Positions 1 through 9,186 are shown, numbered from the stretch's first letter. The stretch: 64,000 nucleotides of DNA from Brevinema_A sp051649605 (GCA_051649605.1 JBOFHK010000025.1:71406-135405), one strand, 5' to 3'. A program made the numbers and translations. Notes: generated by a model not told the origin, from the letters alone.

Positions 1-419
1 AAGCTGTTAACCAGTATAAACTTAACCCTATAGCAGAAATTATCGGTATTGGTCAAGGGGGTTGTGATCCTGAAACAATGGGCTTAGGACCTGCACCAGC
101 GATCAAACATGTTCTTAAATCAACAGGTATGAATTTACAAGATATTGAATTATACGAGCTCAACGAAGCGTTTGCTGCCCAAGCTCTTGGGGTAATACGT
201 ATGTTATCAGATGAGTCAGATATGAGCAAAGAAGAAATTCTTAGTCGTTGTAATGTTAATGGAGGAGCAATTGCTATTGGACACCCCGTAGGGGCATCGG
301 GCACACGAATCAGTGTTACCCTCCTTCACGAAATGATTAAACGTAATGTTGAGTATGGACTTGCGTCTCTCTGTATTGGTGGCGGTATGGGTACTGCTGT
401 GATTTTCAAAAAAATATAA
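1..419 (+). CDS. Acetyl-CoA acetyltransferase (thiolase), C-terminal part
   Basis: Only the last 139 residues or so lie in the window; the reading frame is open from base 3 and the gene begins upstream. Thiolases condense two acetyl-CoA to acetoacetyl-CoA, or run the reverse cleavage, in the cytoplasm. The C-terminal thiolase signatures are present in order: NEAFAAQ, then GGAIAIGHPVGASGTR with the catalytic His, then CIGGGMG with the catalytic Cys that acts as general base. The protein ends soon after this Cys, as usual. Whether it is biosynthetic or degradative cannot be told from this fragment. Confidence 0.93.
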   Translation, partial: AVNQYKLNPIAEIIGIGQGGCDPETMGLGPAPAIKHVLKSTGMNLQDIELYELNEAFAAQALGVIRMLSDESDMSKEEILSRCNVNGGAIAIGHPVGASGTRISVTLLHEMIKRNVEYGLASLCIGGGMGTAVIFKKI

Positions 420-527
420 CAATAGTTGAGCCTCCTTCTTAAGAGATAAGTTTTTATCGCTAAGAAAAAATTTAATACCATAGACATTTAAAAGATATTA
501 ATAATACCGAGCATTTAAGGATCTCAT

Positions 528-1451
528 ATGCCTTCTCATATTCTTATTCCTATCTATCTTACACTATGTGGATTTCTCATGCCCCTACTTCGTTATACGG
601 GGGCATTATTTTCACCAACAACAAGTAATGCGGTACGATTCGTCTCTGGGGGGCTTGTACTTTTATTTTTATCTTATCGACGCTTTTGTTCTTCCCCAGC
701 ATCGTTTATAACATTTTTATCATTTTTTAAAAAGCGATATTATACAATATTTGCTATGATTATCTTAATGTGTATCAATATGGTTTGTATGATCCAAGGT
801 TTAATATTAACTTCTTCTTTTACTGCTGGGATATTTAATACCTTTGGTATTCCTGCTACGGCACTCATTGCCACATTATTTTTTCAAGATGAACGACAAC
901 GAGTATTCCACTATTCTTTTATGATTGGCATAAGTATTTGTATTGTTGGTTCATTAGTGTTCATTTATCGAGGCTCTGAAAGTATCCAATTTTCACAAGG
1001 GTTTTTCTATTTAGGAATAAGCGTTCTCGCTCAAATTATCTTGAATAATCTCATTAAATATCTCACTCAACATGTTTCCACTCTTTATTTAGCGACATCT
1101 AATGCCCTAGGAGCTGGAATTGTCTTAATGATCCTTGCTTTTCTTTCACAAGATATTATTGAATTGACAAAAGTACCCCTCCGCAGCATCTTTTTATTAA
1201 TTTTTGCAGGAGTTTATGGGATTCTTGTAGGCATGATTTTAGGTTTTAACGTAATCAAACAAACAGGAATTAGCACCTTTAATGTTATTCAATTATTAAT
1301 CCCTGTAGCTATTGCTTTTATTTCTCTTTTATTATTTAACGAATCCATCACAATAGCTCAGATTATTGGCTCAGGAATCATCATTACTGGATCATTTTCT
1401 TGTATTTACGGAAAAAAAATATTCCAAAAAAAATTATCTGATAACATATAA
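528..1451 (+). CDS. DMT-superfamily permease (EamA family)
   Basis: A 307-residue, very hydrophobic protein with about ten predicted membrane helices, arranged as two EamA-like halves (roughly residues 5-140 and 150-295). That is the usual architecture of drug/metabolite exporters. Conserved small motifs such as SNALGAG near the start of the second half fit the family. An AAGGA sequence about 10 bases before the ATG is a reasonable ribosome site. The stop codon overlaps the ribosome site of the dehydrogenase that follows, so the two are probably co-transcribed. The substrate cannot be predicted; members export amino acids, nucleotides or drugs. Confidence 0.85.
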   Translation: MPSHILIPIYLTLCGFLMPLLRYTGALFSPTTSNAVRFVSGGLVLLFLSYRRFCSSPASFITFLSFFKKRYYTIFAMIILMCINMVCMIQGLILTSSFTAGIFNTFGIPATALIATLFFQDERQRVFHYSFMIGISICIVGSLVFIYRGSESIQFSQGFFYLGISVLAQIILNNLIKYLTQHVSTLYLATSNALGAGIVLMILAFLSQDIIELTKVPLRSIFLLIFAGVYGILVGMILGFNVIKQTGISTFNVIQLLIPVAIAFISLLLFNESITIAQIIGSGIIITGSFSCIYGKKIFQKKLSDNI

Positions 1452-1461
1452 GGAGTTTATT

Positions 1462-2268
1462 ATAAAAAAAGTCGTACTCATTACCGGTGCTTCATCAGGT
1501 ATCGGATATAATATAGCTATCACATTAGCCCGTCAAGGTTTTCAAGTCTATGCTCTCGCACGCAGAACCCTGCTTATGGAAAATCTAAAAACTGAAAATA
1601 TTATTCCTATGATGCTCGATATAACATCCTCAGAAAATATTCAATCTGTTGTTCAAGAAATTTTAGCTAAAGAACAAAAAATAGATGTCCTAATTAACAA
1701 TGCAGGATATGGATTTTATGGAGCGTTGGAAGAAGATCCCATCCAAAAAGGACGAGATCTTTTTGAGGTGAATCTCTTTGGTTTAATGGAAATGACTCAA
1801 GCCGTACTTCCTTCTATGAGACAACAAAAGAATGGGGTGATTATTAATATTTCATCCGTCGTTGGTAAAGTTGCTTTCCCCTATATGGGGTGGTACAGTG
1901 CTTCCAAATTTGCCGTCGAAGGTCTCAGCGACGCCCTCCGCTTAGAATTAAAACCTTTTAATACTAAGGTTGTTCTTATCGAACCAGGTAGAGTCGAGTC
2001 GGAATTTGGACACAGAGCGTTTCAACTTTCTGATATTCAATCTGACTCTCCTTACCAAGAAAAAAAAGTAGCCTTCCAACATCTAGTTGATACCAACCCT
2101 ATCCCTTCCGATAAGTCTGAGTCTATCTCCAACACTGTCCTAAAAATATTAAAGACTCCTAATCCCCATACTCGTTATTTACCAAATCTGGATGGTAAAC
2201 TTGCTGTATTCCTAAAAAAATGGCTCGGGGATAAAATTATCGATTGGGGAATTAGTTTTCGCTTATGA
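1462..2268 (+). CDS. Short-chain dehydrogenase/reductase with apparent AUA (or AUU) start
   Basis: A classical NAD(P)-dependent SDR of about 268 residues, probably cytoplasmic. It shows TGASSGIG (residues 8-15, dinucleotide binding), NNAG (79-82), the catalytic Ser in NISSVVG, and YSASK with Tyr145 and Lys149. The substrate is unknown. There is no ATG, GTG or TTG at the place where the fold must begin. AAGGAG at 1450-1455 is followed 6 bases later by ATA AAA AAA GTC, exactly where ATG AAA AAA GTC would be expected; ATT at 1459 is the other option. The only ATG upstream in frame (1366) lies inside the permease gene and would add a tail with no SDR features. It follows the permease by 10 bases. 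Confidence 0.85.
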   Translation: MKKVVLITGASSGIGYNIAITLARQGFQVYALARRTLLMENLKTENIIPMMLDITSSENIQSVVQEILAKEQKIDVLINNAGYGFYGALEEDPIQKGRDLFEVNLFGLMEMTQAVLPSMRQQKNGVIINISSVVGKVAFPYMGWYSASKFAVEGLSDALRLELKPFNTKVVLIEPGRVESEFGHRAFQLSDIQSDSPYQEKKVAFQHLVDTNPIPSDKSESISNTVLKILKTPNPHTRYLPNLDGKLAVFLKKWLGDKIIDWGISFRL

Positions 2269-2410
2269 ATATTCCTAGGTATTAGCCAATAATTACTAAG
2301 ATAATTGGGGGCAAGAATTAACTGTTATTAATAATAATATTAGTTTCAAAATATTCAACAAGCACCGAATAAAAGTATCAAAGAACAATATCATAAAAAA
2401 GGAGAATTTT

Positions 2411-3295
2411 ATGAAATATTTACCATTATTAATGGTTTTACTAATTAGCTGCGTCGAGAAAAAAACAGATGCTGTTGTTTTTCAGAGTGATTTCGGTCTC
2501 GAAAATAATGCTGTTGCTTCCATGTACGGAGTTTCTGCACAGGTCGATCCTTCTTTAAAAATGTACAACCTCAGTCATGATGTGCCAGAATATGATATTT
2601 GGTACGCTTCCCTTAATCTTAGCGGCGTTATCGAATATTGGCCTAAAGGCACAGTATTTGTCTCTGTGGTTGATCCTGGTGTTGGGACAGCTCGTTATTC
2701 TGTCGTCGCAAAAACCAAAACAGGACACTATATTGTTACTCCAGATAATGGTACGCTCACCTTTATTCATGAAAAATTTGGGATCGAAGAATTAAGGGAA
2801 ATCGATGAAGTGGTAAACAGACGAGCAGACAGCGAAAAATCTTATACTTTCCATGGAAGAGATGTATATGCCTATACTGCTGCTCGTTTAGCATCAAAAA
2901 CAATTTCTTTTGCACAAGTCGGGCAAAAATTAGATCCCTCTCCCGTCCTATTAAATTACACTCCTGCCCAAAAAAATAATCAAACATTTGAAGGCACAAT
3001 TGTACTTATCGATTCTCCTTATGGTAATATTTGGAGTAATATTGATAGAGAGTTATTCCTAAGTGAAGGTATTCAAGTCGGCGATCGTATTAATGTGCGT
3101 ATTTCCCATAATAATCAAGAAGTATATCGTGGAGCAATGGTTTACGTTGATACTTTTGGGAATGTACCAGAAGGTGATGCATTACTTTATATTAATAGTT
3201 CTTATGAAGTATCTCTTGCAATCAATATGGGAAATTTTGCGGAACAATATAAAATCGGCTATGGTGAAGGTTGGAAAATAGAAGTTTCAAAATAA
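2411..3295 (+). CDS. Lipoprotein of the SAM hydroxide adenosyltransferase (DUF62) family
   Basis: A 294-residue protein. Cytoplasmic family members hydrolyse S-adenosylmethionine to adenosine and methionine, or halogenate it. The catalytic Asp-Arg-His triad described for archaeal members is visible: Asp88 in DPGVG, Arg95 seven residues later, and His148 in FHGRD. SDFG near the N-terminus and PDNG (111-114) are also present. Unusually, it begins with a lipoprotein signal, KYLPLLMVLLIS followed by Cys14, so it should be anchored outside the inner membrane, where SAM is not normally found. The first motif reads SDFGLENN rather than the common TDFG..D. It stands alone and is followed by a large palindrome. 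The family is clear; the substrate is not. Confidence 0.82.
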   Translation: MKYLPLLMVLLISCVEKKTDAVVFQSDFGLENNAVASMYGVSAQVDPSLKMYNLSHDVPEYDIWYASLNLSGVIEYWPKGTVFVSVVDPGVGTARYSVVAKTKTGHYIVTPDNGTLTFIHEKFGIEELREIDEVVNRRADSEKSYTFHGRDVYAYTAARLASKTISFAQVGQKLDPSPVLLNYTPAQKNNQTFEGTIVLIDSPYGNIWSNIDRELFLSEGIQVGDRINVRISHNNQEVYRGAMVYVDTFGNVPEGDALLYINSSYEVSLAINMGNFAEQYKIGYGEGWKIEVSK

Positions 3296-3351
3296 TAAAC
3301 TAAACAAAATTTTCTATCTCATACATCAAAAACAATCAAACAAACTTGGCT

Positions 3352-3403
3352 TATCTATAAAATAAACTCTTGTAAATATTTACAAGAGTTTATTTTATAG
3401 ATA
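3352..3403. terminator. Perfect 52-bp palindrome between convergent genes, likely bidirectional terminator
   Basis: Bases 3352-3377 are the exact reverse complement of 3378-3403: 26-bp arms with no mismatch and no spacer, centred on GTAAATATTTAC. It lies between the ends of two convergent genes, where a bidirectional terminator would be expected. The arms contain only two short GC clusters and there is no clean U-run outside the stem. Confidence 0.75.
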
Positions 3404-3459
3404 GTTGATTCAAAGGATGATAAGTTGATCTATAATTCATAATATCAAAGAGAAATTAT

Positions 3460-4257
3460 TTAAAAATCAAATTTTGTATTTTGAACATCTGCAGGATAAC
3501 GAGCAGAGGTAAGATCAATCCCCCCCATAACAGGAAGTAAGACCCCCGTAATAAATTCTGCTTTATTACTGAGAAGGAAGGCTACCGCCTCAGCAATATC
3601 TTGTGGTAATCCGATTTTTTGGATGGGTTGTACAGCTAAAAATTCATCGATTTTTGCTTGAGAAAGATTATTTTTTACAGCATCAGTAGCAATCATCCCA
3701 GGAAGTACCGCATTACAACGAATCCCATAACGAGCATATTGAATCGCCGTTTGTTGCGTGATATGGTTAATCCCCGCTTTTACAGTTCCATAAGCAATAC
3801 CAGTAAGATCAGGAGATAAAGAACTAAGCGAAGAAATATTCACGATACTTCCTTTTTGATGTTTTACCATATAAGGAATTACCATTTTTGAAGTAAGAAA
3901 TACAGAATTAAGATTCGAAAGAATATTTTTTTCCCAATCATGAATCTCTGTATGCACTAAATCTTTATCTAGTTTGGGATTTGTCCCTCCAAAATTATTA
4001 ACCAAGAGATCAATCGTTTTTTCTTTATTGATAATAGTGGCTATCATTGTTACATAACTTTGATTTTGGAAAGCATCGAAAAAAATTCCTTCGGCTTGGT
4101 AGCCTTGTCGTCGTAATTGTTCCACAGATTCTTTAGCTTGTTCTTCATTCCAATCAGCTAAATAAACTTTTGCTCCTCGTTCCGCCAACAAACAAGCACA
4201 CGCATAGCCTATCCCTTGAGCACCAGCTGTAACAAGAGCAATTTGATTTTTAAACAT
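3460..4257 (-). CDS. Short-chain dehydrogenase of the sugar operon
   Basis: A 265-residue classical SDR, close in style to 3-oxoacyl-ACP reductase and gluconate dehydrogenases. Visible motifs: TAGAQGIG (10-17), NNFGG (87-91), NISS with the catalytic Ser, and YGTVK with Tyr156 and Lys160. I chose ATG at 4257 over the in-frame TTG at 4263 because AGGA sits 6 bases before the ATG and abuts the TTG. It is the last gene of an operon with a glycosidase, a binding lipoprotein and two permeases, so it probably oxidises or reduces the released sugar, but the exact reaction is not predictable. Confidence 0.85.
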   Translation of the reverse strand: MFKNQIALVTAGAQGIGYACACLLAERGAKVYLADWNEEQAKESVEQLRRQGYQAEGIFFDAFQNQSYVTMIATIINKEKTIDLLVNNFGGTNPKLDKDLVHTEIHDWEKNILSNLNSVFLTSKMVIPYMVKHQKGSIVNISSLSSLSPDLTGIAYGTVKAGINHITQQTAIQYARYGIRCNAVLPGMIATDAVKNNLSQAKIDEFLAVQPIQKIGLPQDIAEAVAFLLSNKAEFITGVLLPVMGGIDLTSARYPADVQNTKFDF

Positions 4258-4332
4258 AGTCAATCCTAGAGTTTTTATATAATTAATATTAATAAATAAT
4301 AAACAAAACCCTAGAAAAAAACAAGTTTTAAG

Positions 4333-5154
4333 CTATTTAACGCCGCCTGTCATAGTATTTTCGGTGATTTGTTTCTGAAATAATAAAAAACAACAAACTG
4401 TCGGCAATCCAGCAATAAGATTCGCTGCCATAGGTAGGGTAAGATCTAAAGCAATATAACTATCTAAAAATTGATTCAAACCGATCGGTAGAGTATAAAG
4501 TGAAGACTTACTGATTACAAGTAAAGGCCAGATAAAAGAATTCCAAGATCCGATAAAAGAAAGAATAGCCATCGTAGAAATAATACCACTCGATATTGGC
4601 AAATAGATCGTAGAGAAGATTTGAAAATGGTTCGCTCCATCTATTTTAGCCGCCTCACCAAAAGAAGAGGGGATTTGATCAAAATAGTTTTTAATGACAA
4701 GAATAGAAAACACATTTACTAATCCTGGAAGAAGCATTCCCAGATAAGTATTCCCTAATTTAAAATTCACTACCACTTGCATAAAAAGAGGGATAATAAC
4801 TGCCTCTCCAGGAATTAAGAAAGAAAGAAACAAGAGAAAAAAGAGAAGTTTTTTTCCTGTAAAAGATATTTGTGAAAATACATAAGCAGTCAGAGAACAA
4901 ATAATCGTACTCAAAATCGTATGTGCAGTAGAAATAAAAAGACTATTAAACATCCATAATTTATAAGAGGGGTGATCCCATAATTTTGCAAAGTTTTCCA
5001 GTGTCCATGCTCCTGTAAAAATTTTATCTACAATAGCAATAGAATGACCATAAGGTTTAAATGCAGAAATAATCATCCAAATAATAGGAAAAAACCATAT
5101 TAGGGCAAAAAATATTCCTGTACCCCACCAAATAAAAAGAGAAAATTTTTTCAT
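4333..5154 (-). CDS. ABC sugar transporter permease, MalG type
   Basis: A 273-residue inner-membrane protein with six predicted helices and the binding-protein-dependent permease EAA loop EAAKIDGANHFQIF, which docks on the ATPase. It matches the carbohydrate uptake (CUT1) MalG/UgpE half in length. It overlaps the start of its partner permease by 4 bases, a sign of translational coupling. It forms the second half of the membrane channel for the sugar captured by the lipoprotein at 6035-7264. No ATPase gene is in the cluster, so a shared MsmX/UgpC-type ATPase encoded elsewhere is expected. Confidence 0.92.
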   Translation of the reverse strand: MKKFSLFIWWGTGIFFALIWFFPIIWMIISAFKPYGHSIAIVDKIFTGAWTLENFAKLWDHPSYKLWMFNSLFISTAHTILSTIICSLTAYVFSQISFTGKKLLFFLLFLSFLIPGEAVIIPLFMQVVVNFKLGNTYLGMLLPGLVNVFSILVIKNYFDQIPSSFGEAAKIDGANHFQIFSTIYLPISSGIISTMAILSFIGSWNSFIWPLLVISKSSLYTLPIGLNQFLDSYIALDLTLPMAANLIAGLPTVCCFLLFQKQITENTMTGGVK

Positions 5155-6026
5155 AATTGTTTCCTAAAAGAAGTTTTTATTTGAATAAGGGTTAGGATAA
5201 TTAAAAATAACATCAATAATACAGAAATCGCTGCAGCATAACCAGGATTCCTCGCTCCAAAACCAAGATCATAAATATATTGTACAATAGAACGCGTCAT
5301 ATGATCAGGGCCTCCTCCTGTTAAAATTAGCGGTTGCCCAAATAATTTAAAATTAGCAATAACCTGTAACACTACTAAAACCCCTAAAGTTGGAAGAAGA
5401 TGAGGTAAGGTGATGAAAAAAAATTTTTGTAGAGCATTAACCCCATCCAACTCTGCTGCTTCAAAAATATCCTGTGGGATAGAGCGTAATGCCGCAATCA
5501 CAATAAGCATATTTATTCCCACCGTCCACCATAAGGTCGAAAGAATAATCGTCCAACGAGCGAGATGGGCATCATAAAGCCACCGCCACCCTGACAAAGA
5601 AGTACCAGCCATCAGAGAACTCCAAAGCCCTAGATCCAAACGAAAAATTAATACCCATAGTGTAGTCATAATGGTAATAATAAGTACGGTAGGAATATAA
5701 AAACTAATACGGAGCATCGTAGAAATCCCTCGGGGATGCTGAGCCCACAAAGCAAAGAGTACCGCCATTCCTATATAAATAGGAGTAGAAATCACAACAA
5801 ACAAGACCGTATTCATTAAGGTACGAAACACCAAAGGGTCTTGAAATAACTTAGTATAATTGGTAAAGCCTATAAAAGACATATCGTTAAAAGGCCCCGT
5901 ATGGAAAGACATCATTAATGCTCCCACCATCGGTTGGAGAATAAACAATAGAAAAAGGATAAAAAATGGAGCAAGCATAATCCATGCAATAATATTTTCT
6001 CCTTTTTTGGGGTATTGTTTTTTCAT
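5151..6026 (-). CDS. ABC sugar transporter permease, MalF/UgpA type
   Basis: A 291-residue protein with six predicted membrane helices. The first follows a basic N-terminus (MKKQYPKKGEN), and the EAA loop reads EAAELDGVNALQKFFFITLP. It is the MalF/UgpA-like partner of the downstream MalG-like permease. It lacks the large periplasmic loop of E. coli MalF, like most CUT1 transporters. It starts 8 bases after the end of the solute-binding lipoprotein gene, inside a single minus-strand operon. Confidence 0.92.
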   Translation of the reverse strand: MKKQYPKKGENIIAWIMLAPFFILFLLFILQPMVGALMMSFHTGPFNDMSFIGFTNYTKLFQDPLVFRTLMNTVLFVVISTPIYIGMAVLFALWAQHPRGISTMLRISFYIPTVLIITIMTTLWVLIFRLDLGLWSSLMAGTSLSGWRWLYDAHLARWTIILSTLWWTVGINMLIVIAALRSIPQDIFEAAELDGVNALQKFFFITLPHLLPTLGVLVVLQVIANFKLFGQPLILTGGGPDHMTRSIVQYIYDLGFGARNPGYAAAISVLLMLFLIILTLIQIKTSFRKQL

Positions 6027-6034
6027 AATACTCC

Positions 6035-7264
6035 CTAGCCTTTTTTATTTTTAATTTCTTCATTGGCTTTTCTGAAGATTTGATCCACATCGGTAACAGT
6101 ACCTTCGATATAAGATTGAAGGGCGTTCTCAAGAACTCCTCCATCCAAGGCCAAATTGATATTCTCATTTTTAGGCCAAGGACACATCGTAATAGCAATA
6201 TCTTTAAAAACACTATTAGGATTATCCAGATATTCTTGAGAGTTTTGAACTGATATTTTGGAAGGAACATGACCAGCATTCGCCCAATAAGCACCGTGAT
6301 CAATCAGCCATTGAGCAAACTTAAGAGCTGCTTGTTGTTTATCGCTTGGAGGATTATTAGAAGCTTTAGGAAAAAAAAGAATATGATTATCCCCCCAAGC
6401 TCCCGCTGCGTTCCCAAACATAGCGGGAATAGCTTGTGCAACTACTTGAGGGCGTTTAGGACGAATTGCCCCTGCCGTCCATACCCCCTCAAAGACGACT
6501 GCTACTTTACCTTCCTGCATTAAGTCTGAAGTTACCTGGCTACCTACTCCCATAAATTTTTTATCGATAGCTGATTTAATTGCATCAAGAGCCTGCTTAG
6601 CAATTGGTAGATCAACCTCAAGGAATCCATCTTCGCTAAGATATTTTTTTCCTCCGAGTTGTCTATACAAACTATACCAAGTCCATATAAGAGCAACGTC
6701 GGGATTGTTGATTCCTAAAGGCTGAATATTAGGGAATTTTTCTTGAACTTCGGCTAATCCTTTCATTAATAAATCCCAGCTATTGGCAATCCATTCCCCT
6801 TCAAGATCCACAAGAGAAGTCTCCTTTACATAATCAGGATTATAATACATCACCCATCCATGGGTATCCAAAGGTATCCCAAAATTCTTTCCATTGAGAA
6901 GAACATTATCAGCAGTCGTTTTAGGAAATTGAAACCAATCAAACTTCCCTATTTCTTCAACAGAATAAATATTCCCATAAGAAGGTAAGGTCGCAAGGCG
7001 ATGAGCATGGGAAGTCGCAATATCTGGAAGGTCGCCGCTCAGATAAGCGGTAGAAAGTTTAGTATAGTAACTCCCCCAATCAATAACTGTCATCATAACC
7101 GATATATCTTCACTTTCCCTATTGAATTTATCAACGAGGTCTTGCATATATCCACCATCACCCCCAACAAAAAAACTCCAATACTGAATTTTCTGTTTTC
7201 CATCGTTATTCTGACCACAAGTAGTAAAAAGTAATATAAGAAATAAAAAATTTATTTTTTTCAT
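6035..7264 (-). CDS. ABC sugar-binding lipoprotein
   Basis: A 409-residue extracytoplasmic solute-binding protein of the carbohydrate type (family 1). The signal ends in a lipobox, LLFTTC, with the Cys near residue 16, followed by a polar linker. The body shows usual family features: QYWSFFVGGDGGYMQ at the start of the mature domain, and WGDNHILFFPKAS plus AAWAKFAQWL-like helices in the C-terminal lobe. It should hand an oligosaccharide to the two permeases downstream. The glycosidase upstream suggests a beta-linked glycoside, but ligand identity is inference. Confidence 0.92.
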   Translation of the reverse strand: MKKINFLFLILLFTTCGQNNDGKQKIQYWSFFVGGDGGYMQDLVDKFNRESEDISVMMTVIDWGSYYTKLSTAYLSGDLPDIATSHAHRLATLPSYGNIYSVEEIGKFDWFQFPKTTADNVLLNGKNFGIPLDTHGWVMYYNPDYVKETSLVDLEGEWIANSWDLLMKGLAEVQEKFPNIQPLGINNPDVALIWTWYSLYRQLGGKKYLSEDGFLEVDLPIAKQALDAIKSAIDKKFMGVGSQVTSDLMQEGKVAVVFEGVWTAGAIRPKRPQVVAQAIPAMFGNAAGAWGDNHILFFPKASNNPPSDKQQAALKFAQWLIDHGAYWANAGHVPSKISVQNSQEYLDNPNSVFKDIAITMCPWPKNENINLALDGGVLENALQSYIEGTVTDVDQIFRKANEEIKNKKG

Positions 7265-7291
7265 AGAAGATTCCTTTGATTAAATTATTGT

Positions 7292-9085
7292 TTAGATTGT
7301 TCGTTTTTTATTTAAAACAGAAGCAATCCATACCATATCAAATTTAGGTTGGTGATTATGATCCAAAAGACCGTTGATTTCTTGTTGTACATCTGTTAAC
7401 TGGGTATAACAAATACCACTAATATAAGGTAAAGCAAAAAATGCATCGTGGAGCTTTTCAAATCGGGAATAGAATTCTTCTAGATTTTCTGCTGCATTAC
7501 CATAGCCCCAATCACTATCTGAATATTCTGAAGTCCTAAAAGCGATACCCCCATATTCCGAAATGTGAACTGGTTCGCCATGATAGGCAAATCCTTGAGC
7601 GTAAAGACGTTTTCTCACTTGGGTCGGTGGAAAATCTGGGTTCAATTCTTCTATAGAGAGGGGGTAGGTACTATGGATCATACCTGCATCTTGTTCATAA
7701 TCGTGAATCGTAAGAATATCACTAATGGTGTGCTCCCAGCCATCATTACTAATAACAGGCCGTCGCTGTTCATCAAGAGCAAGGATCATTTCTCGCGCTG
7801 CAAGAGTTAATTGTTGTTGCCGTTGATTATTAAGAATATTAGGAACTCCCCAAGATTCATTAAACGGAGTCCATACAACCACACAAGGATGATTAGCATG
7901 ACGACGTATGAGAGCTTGAATTTCTGTTAATAAATTTTCTACTGCAAAGGTATCATAACTATAAGAGCTTGCCATTTCTGCCCAGCATAATAATCCCTCT
8001 CGATCACAAAGATAAAGATAACGAGCACTTTCTGATTTTTGGTGGATGCGTTGACCATTAAAGCCCATTTCTTTGATTAAACGAATATCGTGTAAAAATT
8101 CTTCTTCTGTTCCTGTGAGCAAACCATCACCATAGTAACCTTGATTAAGAACTAATTTTTGGAAATAAGGGCGACCATTAAGGTACATTTGATTACCAAT
8201 AATTTCTACATTACGATAACCAAAATAAGATTTGACTTCATCATGCCCACAAGAACTAACTAACGATAGAACTGCGGAACACAAATTCGGATGCTCAGGA
8301 CTCCAAAGGGGTACTTCAAATCCAATATCGTGAATATTAATACGAAAACGAACAAGATTATTATAACTTGTAGAAGAAAATCGACATTTTAAAGTTTTTT
8401 GGTAAGAATTACCAAGACGTTCGCTATTCATTTCTCCGCTAATATCTAAATGAAATACCGCATTATGAGCATCTGGTCCTTCGATCTCGGCAATACATTC
8501 TAATTCTCCTAAAGTAACGTGAGGAATAAAGCGAAATGATTTTATATAAGTATGGGGCATCGATTCTAACCACACGCTCTGCCAAATACCTGTATTTTGA
8601 GTATACCAACAAGCAAAATTTTGATTTATCAAGCTTTGTTTACCCATAGGATGGCGAGGGCTAGAACAATCTTCAACACGAATAACAATAAGATTCATTC
8701 CTAATTGAACATAAGGACTAATATCTAAAGTAATAGTGTTATAGCCCCCTTTGTTAGTCCCAACAGCTTGTCCATTAATAAATATTGTCGTTTCATAATC
8801 AGAAGCACCAATATGAAGAACTATTTTATTATTTTTCCAAGATTCTGAAATATCGACAAAACGACGATACCAAACAATAGAGGAGGATTCCTGAGTATCA
8901 ACCCCAGAACGGAGACTTTGATAAACATAAGGGACGGTGATTGTTAAGTTTTTCCCCCATATATTTCCAAGATAATATTGATTGACTAAGCCTTGATTAT
9001 TTTTATCCAAACAGAAATCCCAAGAACCATCAAGTATTATAATGTTTTTTCGTTCTGATTGAGGATTGGGGTGTTGTATTGCCAT
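7292..9085 (-). CDS. Glycoside hydrolase family 2 (beta-galactosidase/beta-glucuronidase-like)
   Basis: A 597-residue enzyme with GH2 architecture: a jelly-roll sugar-binding domain (about 10-180), an immunoglobulin-like domain (about 180-295) and a TIM barrel (about 300-595). The acid/base Glu410 lies in WTPFNESWG, the nucleophile Glu510 in GEPVHISEYGG. There is no signal peptide, so it acts in the cytoplasm on imported sugar. The length is near that of bacterial beta-glucuronidase, but specificity within GH2 cannot be read from these motifs. It is the first gene of the operon, preceded by a good promoter and a palindrome that the divergent regulator may bind. Confidence 0.9.
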   Translation of the reverse strand: MAIQHPNPQSERKNIIILDGSWDFCLDKNNQGLVNQYYLGNIWGKNLTITVPYVYQSLRSGVDTQESSSIVWYRRFVDISESWKNNKIVLHIGASDYETTIFINGQAVGTNKGGYNTITLDISPYVQLGMNLIVIRVEDCSSPRHPMGKQSLINQNFACWYTQNTGIWQSVWLESMPHTYIKSFRFIPHVTLGELECIAEIEGPDAHNAVFHLDISGEMNSERLGNSYQKTLKCRFSSTSYNNLVRFRINIHDIGFEVPLWSPEHPNLCSAVLSLVSSCGHDEVKSYFGYRNVEIIGNQMYLNGRPYFQKLVLNQGYYGDGLLTGTEEEFLHDIRLIKEMGFNGQRIHQKSESARYLYLCDREGLLCWAEMASSYSYDTFAVENLLTEIQALIRRHANHPCVVVWTPFNESWGVPNILNNQRQQQLTLAAREMILALDEQRRPVISNDGWEHTISDILTIHDYEQDAGMIHSTYPLSIEELNPDFPPTQVRKRLYAQGFAYHGEPVHISEYGGIAFRTSEYSDSDWGYGNAAENLEEFYSRFEKLHDAFFALPYISGICYTQLTDVQQEINGLLDHNHQPKFDMVWIASVLNKKRTI

Positions 9086-9094
9086 ATAAACTCC

Positions 9095-9119
9095 TTAATT
9101 ACAATAATATTGTAATTAA
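9095..9119. promoter_or_regulatory. Palindromic candidate operator in the leader of the GH2 operon
   Basis: An inverted repeat with 11-bp arms around a 3-bp centre (core ATTACAAT-AAT-ATTGTAAT) lies about 10 bases before the GH2 start codon. A similar partial copy, ATTACAATATTATTG, lies at 9274-9288 just before the divergent regulator gene. Two related sites, one facing each gene, suggest autoregulated control by the ArsR-like protein. This is inference from position and symmetry. Confidence 0.5.
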
Positions 9120-9186
9120 TAAATACTTGTATTTATTGTTTTTGCACTGTACAATAGTAGAATATAGTACTTATATTCTATAAATT

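Noticed and set aside
436..470. Thiolase terminator hairpin (TTCTTA...TAAGAA)
   Set aside because: The stem has an internal loop and is followed by A residues rather than T on the coding strand; too weak to list.
1366..1461. Longer SDR reading frame starting at ATG 1366
   Set aside because: It runs inside the permease gene in another frame, has no ribosome site, and adds residues with no SDR character.
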